From Promethearchaeota archaeon (GTDB lineage: Archaea > Asgardarchaeota > Lokiarchaeia > Sigynarchaeales > SOKP01): 64,000 nt of DNA. Under the pieces are notes generated by a model. That model worked only from the letters and a program-made list of their open reading frames with translations. It made no database searches and was not told the origin of the DNA. The stretch is from positions 1 through 64,000 of the forward strand of contig JAHLWT010000156.1 in the NCBI GenBank assembly GCA_019057775.1, in the 5' to 3' direction. The translations under genes were made by a program, and so were the position numbers. The number at the start of each line of letters is the position of its first letter. Position 1 is the stretch's first letter. Positions 1 through 9,647 of this stretch are shown here, piece after piece.

Positions 1-67
1 GAAGAAGTCAAGGAAGAAGTCAAGGAAGAAGTCAAGGAAGAAGTCAAGGAAGAAGTCAAGGAAGAAG
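1..67 (+). repeat. 12-bp tandem repeat (GAAGAAGTCAAG)
   Basis: Five perfect copies of the unit GAAGAAGTCAAG are followed by a partial sixth (GAAGAAG). The copies are identical at the nucleotide level, which suggests recent slippage or expansion. The array is cut by the window edge, so the true copy number is unknown. It encodes the EEVK tail of the partial protein above. Confidence 0.85.
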
Positions 68-102
68 ATGATTTATTAATTTTAGATACCTTCTTTCCTT
101 AG
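1..102 (+). CDS. C-terminal end of an EEVK-repeat protein (partial)
   Basis: The reading frame is open from the first base and stops with TAG at 100-102. It encodes five consecutive Glu-Glu-Val-Lys units, then EEDD and a short hydrophobic end, LLILDTFFP. The frame fits the 12-base repeat exactly, so the repeat is coding and would form a highly charged, probably helical tail. The start and main domain lie upstream of the window, so the function cannot be judged. Confidence 0.6.
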   Translation, partial: EEVKEEVKEEVKEEVKEEVKEEDDLLILDTFFP

Positions 103-226
103 GTTTATATTTTTTGTTAATGTCTCTGTTAAACACATTTATTTTTCTTATTAGAAATCTCCTATCCTTTTTGAATTAAATATAAGCTTCGTACAATTTT
201 TTCCCTTTATTCTATTGCTCTTAAGA

Positions 227-592
227 TTAATCATCGATATAATAAATATAATCAATTTGCCCCATGATTTCCTGAAATTCCTCTGCAAGGTTACGTTTTA
301 AAGCACAGAGGTAATGAAACGTTATGAAATGTTCCCGCTCCTCAGTATATAGGTGACAATAATTCGGTGTAGTGACATCTTGTATTTCCTCATGACATAA
401 CTGACATTCAAGAGTGTTTGTATAATTTTCAATATCTGAAAGTAGTGTTATAGTCGCATTTTTCAGCATTGATTTAAATTTCTCATAAATAACAGACTTA
501 TGGTTTTTCCTTCCAAGATTTTTGTCTTTTCCATTTTCCTCATATAGTTTCATTTCTGCTCCTCGGAAATTATAATTTTCTTCTATTACCAT
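227..592 (-). CDS. Small putative zinc-binding protein, unknown function
   Basis: This 121-residue protein is not recognised. Its second half carries a Cys/His pattern typical of metal binding: CQLC near residue 65, then CH, H and a HYLC (H-x2-C) element about 35 residues later, followed by an acidic tail. It starts 19 bases after the stop of the 1216-residue gene on the same strand, so the two are probably one transcript and may work together. An internal Met (MKLYEENG) is a possible alternative start. The function is unknown. Confidence 0.6.
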   Translation of the reverse strand: MVIEENYNFRGAEMKLYEENGKDKNLGRKNHKSVIYEKFKSMLKNATITLLSDIENYTNTLECQLCHEEIQDVTTPNYCHLYTEEREHFITFHYLCALKRNLAEEFQEIMGQIDYIYYIDD

Positions 593-611
593 TATTTTTT
601 TTCTGCTCTAC

Positions 612-3600
612 TCATCTTTTTACATTCTCTTTAAACATTAATTCTGGATAAATAAATCCTAATTCTTGTGAAAATAATTTATTGTTTAACCAAATCTTAT
701 CAGTTTCACTCCACTTTAAATTCTTAAGTGGGTTATACGTTCTCAAAAACTTTAAATTTCCAAAGATTGATTTAATTAAATTTTTACCATCAACCAAATC
801 ATTTAGTAGTAAATAATGCTTTATCTCCAAATACTCAAATAATAATTCAAATAATTTCTCAAATTCTCCAATTTCGCATTTAGGGAAATATAATTCAATC
901 ATCAAACCACGTTCGAATTTTTCCTCCTCATTAAATCCATCAATGTAAAACTCCCCTCCAATTTCATAGATATATCCTACATTGAAAAAACTGTATACTT
1001 TTATAAGAGTATTTATTGTCTCTTTCTTCACATTCGGAAGAATAATATAAATTTTTTCTTGAAAACCTAAGTTTTTTAAAGATAAATACGGAAAAATTAA
1101 ATTCTTCTTCAGTAAACCTGTGATTTGGTGTTCCTTTAAAAAAGTTTTTCCACTTAGATAAGATTTTAAATCAATTGAATGCCAATTATAAATGTCGCAG
1201 AGGGATTCAAATTCAGGTGAATTGGGTGTAAAACCTTCTGAAGTAAACTTTTCTTCTAGATCAAATATTTTCATTTCTGGAAGGATGATGTTATAATTTG
1301 GATTAAATAAGATATTTTGCATGTAAATCTTAAATTTATCAAGATTATAATCCCACCCATCGGAATTTAAATTTGTGTGAAACTGAAATATCTGATAAAT
1401 CTTTTTAACCGAAAATGCCACATATTCCCGAATAATCTTTTTTGCTTTTGTTAACCAGCGTATATATTTCAGATTTGGCGAGCGATAGGGCATGAGATAT
1501 TTGATGAGAAGAGAGTTTGAGTCATCTATACATGCGGGGTATTTCACTTTCTGAAATGTATTTGAAAGAAGAAGCTTAAAATCTATTTCATCCATATCTG
1601 TTGGATACATATAAAGGAAAAATTGTTCAAATCCAAAATGCTGAAATGCCGGAATACATTTAATGGATTTCACGTAATTCCTAAAAAACTCCCCGGTTTT
1701 AATTTCTTGAAATTTTTTGGGATTTGCAAGGTTTTCTTTAAGAGAAAGATTAAATTGTACTAATTTATGAAGGTTTGTTGGTGTGAGATCAATTTTTTCT
1801 TTCTTGTCGTAATAATTCATTGTTTTTATTAATCTAATTATGTGTTTCTCTTTAGACCAAAATTTTTCTTGAGTTTTACTCATTTTATTAGGGTGTTTTT
1901 TTAGGGAGTGGCCCAAAATTTTCTGCACATAAAGAAAAAATTGTTCATAGAGATCTTTTGTATAGAAGAACTGTTTATTCTGAAAATCATAGAAGTTCTT
2001 TTTTGAAACTGCATCTATCATTCCACTCCATACAAAAGATTTTCCATACAAAAGATTTTCCTTAAAAATGTTATAGAAAATTGAAAAAAATTGCTTCTTT
2101 TCTTCTTTTGTCAAACTAGGTGTGGATATTTCTACATAGAGTAAATTCTCATTTGATTCTAAATCTTTAGTAGAATTTATTAATACTCTAGGAAAATATT
2201 TTTTTATTTTATCCATTTGTTTTAGAATTTCCTCAGAATCAGTTAAAATAAGCTGAAGATAATCCTTTTCGCCAAAGATAATAGTATTTATTAAAATTGG
2301 TTGAATTATGGGGGGATCTTTTTTTAAGAATTTATTAATGATATTATCTATTTCCTGTATTGTGATTTTGTACGGTTTCCATTTCTCAAAATCTTTTTTT
2401 AAATTCGCTTCCTTTGTTTTATAGATTTGATCTACGACATTTCGATCTTGGAGTATTTTTTTTATTGATTTTAGATTAAAGATTTTTAAGTTATAACATG
2501 CATTAACTAAATCAGAGAACTTTTTAAGATTTTTAATTCTTTTATTATATTCTTTTTTAGATTGATAGAAAATCGTGAAAAATTCTTTAATATTACCATT
2601 TTGAGAGTAAAAATTTTTAAACAATATTTTTTCTTCAATTTGCTGAGATAAATCCTGATTTTCAACAAGGTTTTGAAACTGTGAATAATTTTTAATATTA
2701 GAGTTATTATTTAATACTCGTTCCATTAATTTTAGAAGAGTATACGACGTTTCTAAAGTTGCCTTAATATAAAAGAATCCAAATTTTTTATTTGCTTCTA
2801 AGAGATGTATGAATCCAGTTGTTAGATCAATAGATTCCTGAAAAATTTTTAAAATATTTCTCAAATCTTTGATTTTTACTCGTTCTGTTATAATTTCATT
2901 AAGTAAATCTGATTTTATTGTATGGATCATGTCACTTCTTCTTTCAAATCCTAACCCAATTGCGGAGTAATATCTTATTCTATCAAACAATAAAAAATCA
3001 AGTAGAGAAAGCTCATTATTATCATAATTACTATCCATTTCTAGTTCAAATTCTATTTCATTCTTCATACTATATTGATTATGCTCAGGATTTATGATAC
3101 GACGTTTTTTTGTGTATTCCCTCAAATAATTCAAATTTACGCTATGTCTGTGGGTATTAAGTAATAAACAATGATATTTAATTAAATAACCAAAAGCTTC
3201 TAATTTTTCAAGAAACCTTTTAAAATCATTTAAGTAAATGTTCGGGATAACTACATAACCTGAGATATTTAAGGCAAAACTATCGTATGAAAACTTGGGA
3301 GACATAAAAAAGGGAAGTTGGTTAATGATCTTATATATTTTCCCTTTATCTAGTAGTAGATTGAATTTTAAAAATAAAACAATAACACTCACATTTATTG
3401 TATTCCAATTTAATTGATAAGATGGAGCAATATAACTATTTTTTTTAATCCAGTCCATCTCCATGATAAACTTACGCTGGCTTAGCTCAGTCTCTAATTC
3501 ACCGCTCTTCTTAAATTCCTGAAAATAGGTTTTATAATTTAAAATATTGGTATAAGTCTTTACTTTATAAAATATTTCTGTTATACATCTAATTGTTTCA

Positions 3601-4262
3601 ATAACCTCATCGCTATTTTCAGCCTGTGAAATATTTGTAAATTTATCAAAAAAAATGTCTTCAAAATCTTCATATCTATCACTAATTAAAGCTGTATTTT
3701 CTCTTAGATATTTAAAAAAGAATTGAATAAGATTCTGTTGACTATTTGAACTTATATAATTAAAGAAATGCTCTAGGCGACCAAATGTTGACAATCGACT
3801 CACTCCTGTTGATAAAATGTCATGGTCCTCAAGTCTTTCCCTAATTATCCCTCTCCACTCATCTAAGAATGCTGATTTAGCAAGATGAGTCATAATTATT
3901 TGATTGATAACAATTTGTACTACTTCATAGTTTTTTACTTTGCTTGGAACAAAAAGATTAAAAATCTCTCGAAGAAAAATGAAATTTAAGAACTTTTTAT
4001 AATTTTCTTTAATTTCAATTATTAAAACTTCATTTTGAGTATATCTATTCACTCCCAAACTAAAAATATCCCCTGATTTTGAAATATTTGGAACTTTGTT
4101 TTTAATAAATGTCACTTTAACCTTTGTGTGAAAAGGCTTTAAATCTAGGTATTTTTGTATCTTATCAAACAAGTTTTGAAAAACTCTATTCAGATTTCCC
4201 TTGTTCTTTTCTCCAGTTATATTTTCTAAAATTTGTAAATCTATAACTTCTATCATTATCAT
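612..4262 (-). CDS. Very large hypothetical protein (1216 aa)
   Basis: This is a long intact frame rich in Ile, Phe, Lys, Asn and Leu, predicted mostly helical. I see no signal peptide, no clear membrane segments and no catalytic motif I can name: no P-loop, no helicase boxes and no obvious nuclease motif. It lies directly upstream of the small Cys/His protein with a 19-base gap, so the pair is probably an operon. An intact protein of this size is under selection, but its family is unrecognised here. Large accessory or defence proteins often look like this; that is only a guess. Confidence 0.75.
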   Translation of the reverse strand: MIMIEVIDLQILENITGEKNKGNLNRVFQNLFDKIQKYLDLKPFHTKVKVTFIKNKVPNISKSGDIFSLGVNRYTQNEVLIIEIKENYKKFLNFIFLREIFNLFVPSKVKNYEVVQIVINQIIMTHLAKSAFLDEWRGIIRERLEDHDILSTGVSRLSTFGRLEHFFNYISSNSQQNLIQFFFKYLRENTALISDRYEDFEDIFFDKFTNISQAENSDEVIETIRCITEIFYKVKTYTNILNYKTYFQEFKKSGELETELSQRKFIMEMDWIKKNSYIAPSYQLNWNTINVSVIVLFLKFNLLLDKGKIYKIINQLPFFMSPKFSYDSFALNISGYVVIPNIYLNDFKRFLEKLEAFGYLIKYHCLLLNTHRHSVNLNYLREYTKKRRIINPEHNQYSMKNEIEFELEMDSNYDNNELSLLDFLLFDRIRYYSAIGLGFERRSDMIHTIKSDLLNEIITERVKIKDLRNILKIFQESIDLTTGFIHLLEANKKFGFFYIKATLETSYTLLKLMERVLNNNSNIKNYSQFQNLVENQDLSQQIEEKILFKNFYSQNGNIKEFFTIFYQSKKEYNKRIKNLKKFSDLVNACYNLKIFNLKSIKKILQDRNVVDQIYKTKEANLKKDFEKWKPYKITIQEIDNIINKFLKKDPPIIQPILINTIIFGEKDYLQLILTDSEEILKQMDKIKKYFPRVLINSTKDLESNENLLYVEISTPSLTKEEKKQFFSIFYNIFKENLLYGKSFVWSGMIDAVSKKNFYDFQNKQFFYTKDLYEQFFLYVQKILGHSLKKHPNKMSKTQEKFWSKEKHIIRLIKTMNYYDKKEKIDLTPTNLHKLVQFNLSLKENLANPKKFQEIKTGEFFRNYVKSIKCIPAFQHFGFEQFFLYMYPTDMDEIDFKLLLSNTFQKVKYPACIDDSNSLLIKYLMPYRSPNLKYIRWLTKAKKIIREYVAFSVKKIYQIFQFHTNLNSDGWDYNLDKFKIYMQNILFNPNYNIILPEMKIFDLEEKFTSEGFTPNSPEFESLCDIYNWHSIDLKSYLSGKTFLKEHQITGLLKKNLIFPYLSLKNLGFQEKIYIILPNVKKETINTLIKVYSFFNVGYIYEIGGEFYIDGFNEEEKFERGLMIELYFPKCEIGEFEKLFELLFEYLEIKHYLLLNDLVDGKNLIKSIFGNLKFLRTYNPLKNLKWSETDKIWLNNKLFSQELGFIYPELMFKENVKR

Positions 4263-5363
4263 TCTGATTTTATTGAATTCAATATAAACTATTAAACTTC
4301 TTTTATATTAAAAAACCCTTTAAAAATAAAATATCTTATAACCTTATTTAAATATTTTGAAGCATCAAAACATTCTTAAGCTTAAGAATTGTAGATTCGT
4401 CATATTCAATTTTTTTGATGGATTCCTCTCCATTTTTTTTAGAAAATGTGATACAAAAAAATTCAGATAGAAGCGCGCTGTTAAATTCTGAGATTGGTCT
4501 TCCTACAAACTATTTTTATATGCTTCCTTGATAAATCTGCCATACCACATCAAAAATGGAAGATTTAAATGACATATTGATTTCCATAATATACCAGTTC
4601 ATCATAAACTGCTGAATCGCTGTCCACCATAGTTTTTGTTTGATCAAATAGATAAAAAAAAGAAAAAAATAAAAGTTCCAGCTCTATTTTAGAATTTTGT
4701 TAGATAATTAAGGGCCTCCCCCTGCTGCTTTATACGCTACTCCAAAAATGGACATTTTAAGGAAAGCTGATATCGCAGTTAATAAAGCTAAAACCAATGA
4801 AACTTTACTTCTTAATTTCAAATAAATACATCTCTATTTGGTATTTGTGTGTTAATAAATTTTTAAAAAAAGATTATAAAAACCAAACTGAGTTTCATAA
4901 ATTAGGATTACACATGCCTTACACGGAGATTAAAATCGTGTAGTTCTTAAGGTTTTAGTTAGAAAGTTTTCGATCATTTCCTCACAATATACGACTGTTT
5001 TTAAAGAAGGCATCCATCAATGATATTTTCAGCCGCAATCTTCAAATATAAGCACATTTCCTTTAAATCCTTTCCAGCAAGTGTTACTAAAAAAAATATA
5101 TGAATCCTGATAATTTTTTAAGCACTTTATGAAAAGTAGGGAAAGAGAAGAAGGCGTATAGAGGGAAGCTGAATCCACGATATTGGATATTTACAAAAAT
5201 GTATAGAAATTGTAATAATTTTCATTTCAGCTTTCATCAAGAAAATAAGCTAAATTTGTAATATCATAATATCTCATAAAATCAAACCTTAAATGAAGTA
5301 ACCTTTTTTTCTAACCTAGAACTATTTAACCCAAACTGAAACTCAAAAAAAGATAAGGATAAA
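4263..5363. other. 1.1-kb gap with scattered short coding-like patches
   Basis: No gene of normal length is visible. The minus strand holds three short coding-like stretches. One is at 4565-4630, a 21-residue reading frame. Another is at 4708-4821, a TTG-start 37-residue frame with one hydrophobic segment and a Gly-rich end, AYKAAGGGP. The third, near 5014-5090, is an open stretch reading VTLAGKDLKEMCLYLKIAAE with no start codon. They could be remnants of decayed genes or chance. No RNA gene was recognised. Confidence 0.4.
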
Positions 5364-6140
5364 ATGCGGAAAATTATCTCATTTTCAGGAAAGGGCGGGG
5401 TTGGAAAATCAACGCTCCTCGTCTTAATGCTCAAATATCTTCTTGAAAAGTTTAATGATCTCAATATTCTCGTAATTGATGCCGATCCCGATGCAAATAT
5501 AGGAGACATCATCGGTAAAGAAATCCATTTTAGCGAAACAGTCGGGGGAAAAATGGCGGAGTTGAAGCAAAAAATCCAAAAAAGACAAATACCTCTTGAG
5601 GTCTCGAAAGATCAAATCGTTGAATCCGAAGTATTTGACTCTTTAATTGAAATGGATGAGTTTGATATCCTCGAAATGGGGAGGGGTGAAGGAGAGGGAT
5701 GCTATTGCTCCATCAATAATTATTTAAAACGTATTATTGACGTTTTGGCGAATAATTATGACATTGTACTCATTGATGCTCCCGCGGGATTGGAATACTT
5801 TTCCCGAAAAACAGGACAGGACGTCACGGATTTAGTAATAGTCTCTGATCCGAGCAAAATGGGCATCCATACCATGAAACGCATATTAGAACTCACCAAA
5901 GAGGTCAATTTAAGATTTGAAAATATCTGGATACTCGGGAATAGATTTCCAGAAGATTTAAGAGATATATTAGAAAACGAAGTAGGAAATATTAAAGAAG
6001 AATATGTAAAGCTTCTAGGGTTCATTTCAAATAGCGATGAAATCAGTAGAATGAATATAGTAGGTGAAAATTTGTTAGATTTACCTATTGAGAGCAAAGC
6101 ATATAAAACAGCAAAAGAGCTATTTGCTTTGATTATTTAA
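5364..6140 (+). CDS. cooC: CooC-type nickel-insertion ATPase (MinD/ParA family)
   Basis: This 258-residue cytoplasmic ATPase has the deviant Walker A GKGGVGKST at residues 9-17, with its signature Lys10, and the IDADPDAN switch near 39-45. A Cys-x-Cys pair (C113, C115) sits in the context EGCYCSINNYL, and IDAPAG follows near 150. In the CooC family the CxC pair binds nickel or zinc at the dimer interface, and the protein loads nickel into carbon monoxide dehydrogenase. No CODH or acetyl-CoA synthase gene is in the window, so the client is not identified. It appears to be a single-gene transcript preceded by a purine-rich AAGGAT element. The family call is firm; the client is inference. Confidence 0.88.
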   Translation: MRKIISFSGKGGVGKSTLLVLMLKYLLEKFNDLNILVIDADPDANIGDIIGKEIHFSETVGGKMAELKQKIQKRQIPLEVSKDQIVESEVFDSLIEMDEFDILEMGRGEGEGCYCSINNYLKRIIDVLANNYDIVLIDAPAGLEYFSRKTGQDVTDLVIVSDPSKMGIHTMKRILELTKEVNLRFENIWILGNRFPEDLRDILENEVGNIKEEYVKLLGFISNSDEISRMNIVGENLLDLPIESKAYKTAKELFALII

Positions 6141-6238
6141 TATCCGAATATAAAGCCTTGAATTGATCCTGTTAAAAATTGATAAAATCATCTCTAAAAA
6201 GATTTAGTTTTTGTATATTCATTATTCTTTTTGTTATA

Positions 6239-7876
6239 CTAATATTCTTTAATATCTATAAGCAATGTTAGGAATTTTCCTTCTATTCTTATTAGATCTC
6301 GATTAAAAGAATGTTGACTCGATTCATGATTTAAAAGCATCTCGAATTCTAACTGAAATCCAAGATGTTCCTTATGTGGAATAGATATAAATCGAGTTGG
6401 TGATCTTACAAAATTTACTACTGTATTATCATCCTCTCTTTCAGAATAATAGATACCTCTTAAATTATCTTTGAATTGAAGCAATATTTTTCTTCTTCCA
6501 TGAATTCTTGTATCAACTTCTCCAGCAATTAATGATTTCTCCAGCAAATCTTTTATTTTTTTATCCAATCTATTTATTAATTTAAGTAGCGAAATGTACT
6601 TGCCCCTAAAGAAAATATTTTGTTTTTCTTCTAAAAAATTTCTAATATAGAAATTTCCATCCTCCAACTTAGTTGAATTTCTCTTTTCCCTAGCATCTAT
6701 GATAATCTGATTTATATCTTTCTCATTCCTTTTTGAATATACTTTCATTTTTTTCCACTTAAGGTAATGGAAATAAACATTCATCTTTTCTATCTGAAGA
6801 CATCCAGGGATAAATTGAAATAATCTTAACATTATCTTTTCCGATATCAACATGAATTTACGTAAGATTGGAATATATTCTTTTTCATGAAACTCATTTA
6901 AGTTAAATTTTTTGCTAAAAGCTTCATTTATTTTATGTATATCGTAAACCTTATGAAATAAATGATTCCGAATAAAATGAACTTGTTGAATTGTTAAAAA
7001 TTCATCATCATCTAGTCTTACATGAATCCTATTACATAATTCTCGAATAAGTGTTAGTATTGGGGGTCCATTATAAAAAAAAACTCTTTTCTTAATCTCT
7101 TCTGATGATATATACGGAAATTTTATATCATCTTTACTAAAATTCCTGATCGTTTTGTTAATCTCTACTTTTTTTGCTTTTTCAAATAGTTTAGTTTCGC
7201 CTCTTAATTTCCAATAAATATTAGTAAGATGTTCTAGAGTGTTCCAGCCAACCATAAATTTAACAATTATATTTCCAGCTCTAATCCGACTGAAAAGAAA
7301 TTCTTCTATAAAGGGTAGATATTGTTTGTTTCTTTTTAACCTCAACAATAAAATAGGAAATAAATTTTCAGTATCTCTACGCCATACAAGCTGTATAAGC
7401 TGTAAAGAATTAGTTGTTTCCTTATGGAATATTGGAGTCTTAATCATTCTAACAAATCTATAGAATGTTGAGTGCCTTTCAAATATATAAACTGTTTTAA
7501 TATAAAAAAATTCTCTGAAAATGAAAGAAAAAAGATTCAGGAGGTATTTAAAATGATTTTTTACAGTTTCGAGAATTTCTTCTGCATGGTTTTCGAGGTT
7601 AGTTTCGAATTCAGATACAAAATAAGTTTTTGCTTCCTCATCAGTATCTATTACATCAGTAAAACTTAATTGATACCTGAATCCATCTTTTTGTCCATTT
7701 CTATGATTTTTAATGCTTTGCTTCAATCTATTTAAAGTTCTGATAATATCAGATGGATAAAGGTAAAAATTGTTCTTAAAATCAGTTATTTTAATGGAAT
7801 TATTATGTGGAATCTTTAATTTTGGCACTTCCGCCACAAATGCATAAGTTTTCAAAACCTTACTATGATTATTCAT
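6239..7876 (-). CDS. HEPN-domain protein (ApeA-like), candidate defence RNase
   Basis: This 545-residue protein has a central helical region with R303-N-H-L-F-H308, in the order expected for the R-x4-H active site of HEPN ribonucleases. The motif is preceded by helices containing a WNTLEHL segment (211-217) that resembles the ApeA/Abi-type HEPN layout. The N-terminal part, about 150 residues, looks like a mixed alpha/beta sensor. It stands alone between a convergent CooC gene and the accessory region. HEPN proteins of this kind cleave RNA in antiviral or toxin systems. The motif is seen in the sequence; the defence role is inference. Confidence 0.6.
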   Translation of the reverse strand: MNNHSKVLKTYAFVAEVPKLKIPHNNSIKITDFKNNFYLYPSDIIRTLNRLKQSIKNHRNGQKDGFRYQLSFTDVIDTDEEAKTYFVSEFETNLENHAEEILETVKNHFKYLLNLFSFIFREFFYIKTVYIFERHSTFYRFVRMIKTPIFHKETTNSLQLIQLVWRRDTENLFPILLLRLKRNKQYLPFIEEFLFSRIRAGNIIVKFMVGWNTLEHLTNIYWKLRGETKLFEKAKKVEINKTIRNFSKDDIKFPYISSEEIKKRVFFYNGPPILTLIRELCNRIHVRLDDDEFLTIQQVHFIRNHLFHKVYDIHKINEAFSKKFNLNEFHEKEYIPILRKFMLISEKIMLRLFQFIPGCLQIEKMNVYFHYLKWKKMKVYSKRNEKDINQIIIDAREKRNSTKLEDGNFYIRNFLEEKQNIFFRGKYISLLKLINRLDKKIKDLLEKSLIAGEVDTRIHGRRKILLQFKDNLRGIYYSEREDDNTVVNFVRSPTRFISIPHKEHLGFQLEFEMLLNHESSQHSFNRDLIRIEGKFLTLLIDIKEY

Positions 7877-8029
7877 GCTTAAATTTCACTTTTGTCAATA
7901 ACTATTTAAAATAGATACGTTAAAGAAAATGATAATGTCTTGTAGTATCCAATAATTATACTATTTTTAATTCTTTTTTAACAATTAGTAAATAAGTTGA
8001 GATAAGTTAATGTAAAGATAATTTATTAA

Positions 8030-9358
8030 TTAGATAGGGTTTCTCTTAAACATTCTCCAATCATAAATAGGGATGTTTTTTAACTCTATTCCTGTTAGTT
8101 TTTTATACTCTATCATTATATATTCTTGAAACTCATCATATTCTAATGTATGAGGCACAGTAATAAGCGCTACTCCATGTCTTTGACACAATAACGCTTT
8201 GAACATGTCTCGTTCCTGTTGCCTCACAAAATCTTGATCTTCCCTGTGGTATTTAGGATAAAATATATAATGTTGTGGACCATTAAACTCAAAGGCTAAT
8301 TTAAGTTCCTTGCAATATCCGTCAAGGTGCATCTGACCCCCAGTAAGGGGATTCACTAACCATTTTAGTCGAGCTTTAGGAAATTTCGTGTTAAAAATGC
8401 GCTCGAAAAAACCGCGACAAATAATTTCACTTTCCCCTTCGGTACAACTCGGACACCATTGAGGTCGCTTTACATGGTTTATATCCATCTCAAAAATATT
8501 ACTACATTTTCCGCATTTCCATCCGAATTTATGTGAATTAGGGTGTCTGGTGTTATAATATTCCTCTTCACTTATTAAAAATGCCCCAGGATACCCCGTT
8601 TTAATAACTCCTACTTTTTTTGCTAATGCCACTATTTTATTATAAGATGTTCGGAATTTGCGGGAAAGTAAAGTATATTGACAATTTCTACACCATGAAC
8701 CCCTTTTAATATTATTGGCGCTCGCTCCCCAGTTATGACCGCACTTCCCGCACTCCCATTGATATTTACTCATGTCGGGATGTGATGCTCCTTCATACTC
8801 CTTCTTGCTCGTTAAAAATTTTCCCTCTACACCAGTCTTTTCTAAACCCCGCCTTTTTCCTAGTTCAATCATCTGCTTATACGTCCATGTCTCCCTTCCA
8901 TTACAGCGTATGCACCACTGTTCTCGATATAATACAGCACTCGGCGAATTTTTCCAAACTCTTCCGCATTTTCCGCATTTCCATTTAGAAGGTACATTCA
9001 TTCCCTTATACTCTTCTGATATAAATTTTCCTGCTACTCCCGTTTTCTTCATACCTATAATGCGAGCCAATTGCTCAATAGACTCTTTATTAAAGCTTTT
9101 TTTCCACTTGATATCTTTCACCTGAAGTGATTCTTGAATTCCTGTAGCCAATGTTTGTAATTTTTTAAAACTCTCGTATGGAAGAGAATAACCGCGATTT
9201 AGAACGTCTCCAATGAAAAATCCGATGTATTCACTGATTTCTCTCTGGGACAATCCTTTTTGAACTTTCAATAATTTTATAACTTGCCGAACCTCCTTAG
9301 ATTCCAGTAGAACACGTTTCTCCGTGATCCCTATGTCCTTTACTCCTTCACTCGGCAT
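8030..9358 (-). CDS. Multi-zinc-ribbon protein with C-terminal PD-(D/E)XK-like nuclease domain
   Basis: The N-terminal part resembles a helix-turn-helix (LSQREISEYIG). Three tandem zinc-ribbon units follow, each of the form W-x-CGKCG ... WC..C, and each is preceded by a similar KTG..G.F(I/L) segment. The C-terminal domain has HLDGY ... LAFEFNGPQHY, which matches Vsr/restriction-like nuclease cores found in mobile-element and viral proteins. I chose the ATG at 9358: it follows GAGGGAG, and the upstream 53-residue gene ends 11 bases inside, which suggests translational coupling. An in-frame ATG at 9391 is the longer alternative. This is likely a homing-type or mobile-element endonuclease. Confidence 0.7.
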   Translation of the reverse strand: MPSEGVKDIGITEKRVLLESKEVRQVIKLLKVQKGLSQREISEYIGFFIGDVLNRGYSLPYESFKKLQTLATGIQESLQVKDIKWKKSFNKESIEQLARIIGMKKTGVAGKFISEEYKGMNVPSKWKCGKCGRVWKNSPSAVLYREQWCIRCNGRETWTYKQMIELGKRRGLEKTGVEGKFLTSKKEYEGASHPDMSKYQWECGKCGHNWGASANNIKRGSWCRNCQYTLLSRKFRTSYNKIVALAKKVGVIKTGYPGAFLISEEEYYNTRHPNSHKFGWKCGKCSNIFEMDINHVKRPQWCPSCTEGESEIICRGFFERIFNTKFPKARLKWLVNPLTGGQMHLDGYCKELKLAFEFNGPQHYIFYPKYHREDQDFVRQQERDMFKALLCQRHGVALITVPHTLEYDEFQEYIMIEYKKLTGIELKNIPIYDWRMFKRNPI

Positions 9359-9509
9359 CGAGTTCTCCCTCGGTCTTTTTACAGTTCTCATTAACGTAGG
9401 CTAAAATCACTGTCCTATCCCTGAACGTCCTATTAAAATGGGCTTTTTTATACTCAATTTCTTTTACAAGAAAGTTCTTATTCCCTTCCAAAATTTTAAC
9501 TTTAACCAT
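9348..9509 (-). CDS. 53-aa basic protein, coupled to the zinc-ribbon nuclease
   Basis: A short frame encodes a basic 53-residue protein beginning MVKVKILEGNKNFLVKEIEY. It has a clear Shine-Dalgarno, GAGGT, 8-10 bases before its ATG, and its TGA overlaps the preferred start of the nuclease gene by 11 bases. The protein is not recognised; size and charge would suit a small DNA-binding or regulatory partner. It is transcribed from the palindrome-rich divergent promoter shared with the AbrB-like gene. Confidence 0.55.
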   Translation of the reverse strand: MVKVKILEGNKNFLVKEIEYKKAHFNRTFRDRTVILAYVNENCKKTEGELDAE

Positions 9510-9528
9510 TTTCTATTTTACCTCTTTT

Positions 9529-9634
9529 CTGTTATATAAACTGTTATATTTACTATAACAGATACTTACGGTTAAATAACAAAAGAGTCCTATGATTTTT
9601 CGTATAACACATAAAGGTATAAATACTATAACAG
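9529..9634. promoter_or_regulatory. Divergent operator region with four CTGTTATA-type half-sites
   Basis: The 8-base element CTGTTATA occurs at 9529-9536 and 9541-9548. Its reverse complement TATAACAG occurs at 9554-9561 and 9627-9634. The pair at 9541/9554 forms a perfect palindrome with a 5-base spacer. The sites lie between the divergently transcribed nuclease operon and the AbrB-like gene and overlap the expected promoter positions. The simplest reading is autoregulation by the small AbrB-like protein, which is inferred. Confidence 0.6.
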
Positions 9635-9647
9635 TTTATGGTATATC

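Noticed and set aside
1..67. 12-bp repeats as a CRISPR or satellite array
   Set aside because: Units are contiguous with no spacers and stay in frame as EEVK codons, so they are a coding repeat.
5282..5512. Minus-strand reading frame of 76 residues
   Set aside because: It overlaps the strong CooC Walker A region on the other strand and has Ser/Phe-rich shadow composition.
5756..6097. Minus-strand reading frame of 113 residues
   Set aside because: It lies entirely inside the CooC gene in antisense; no recognisable motif.
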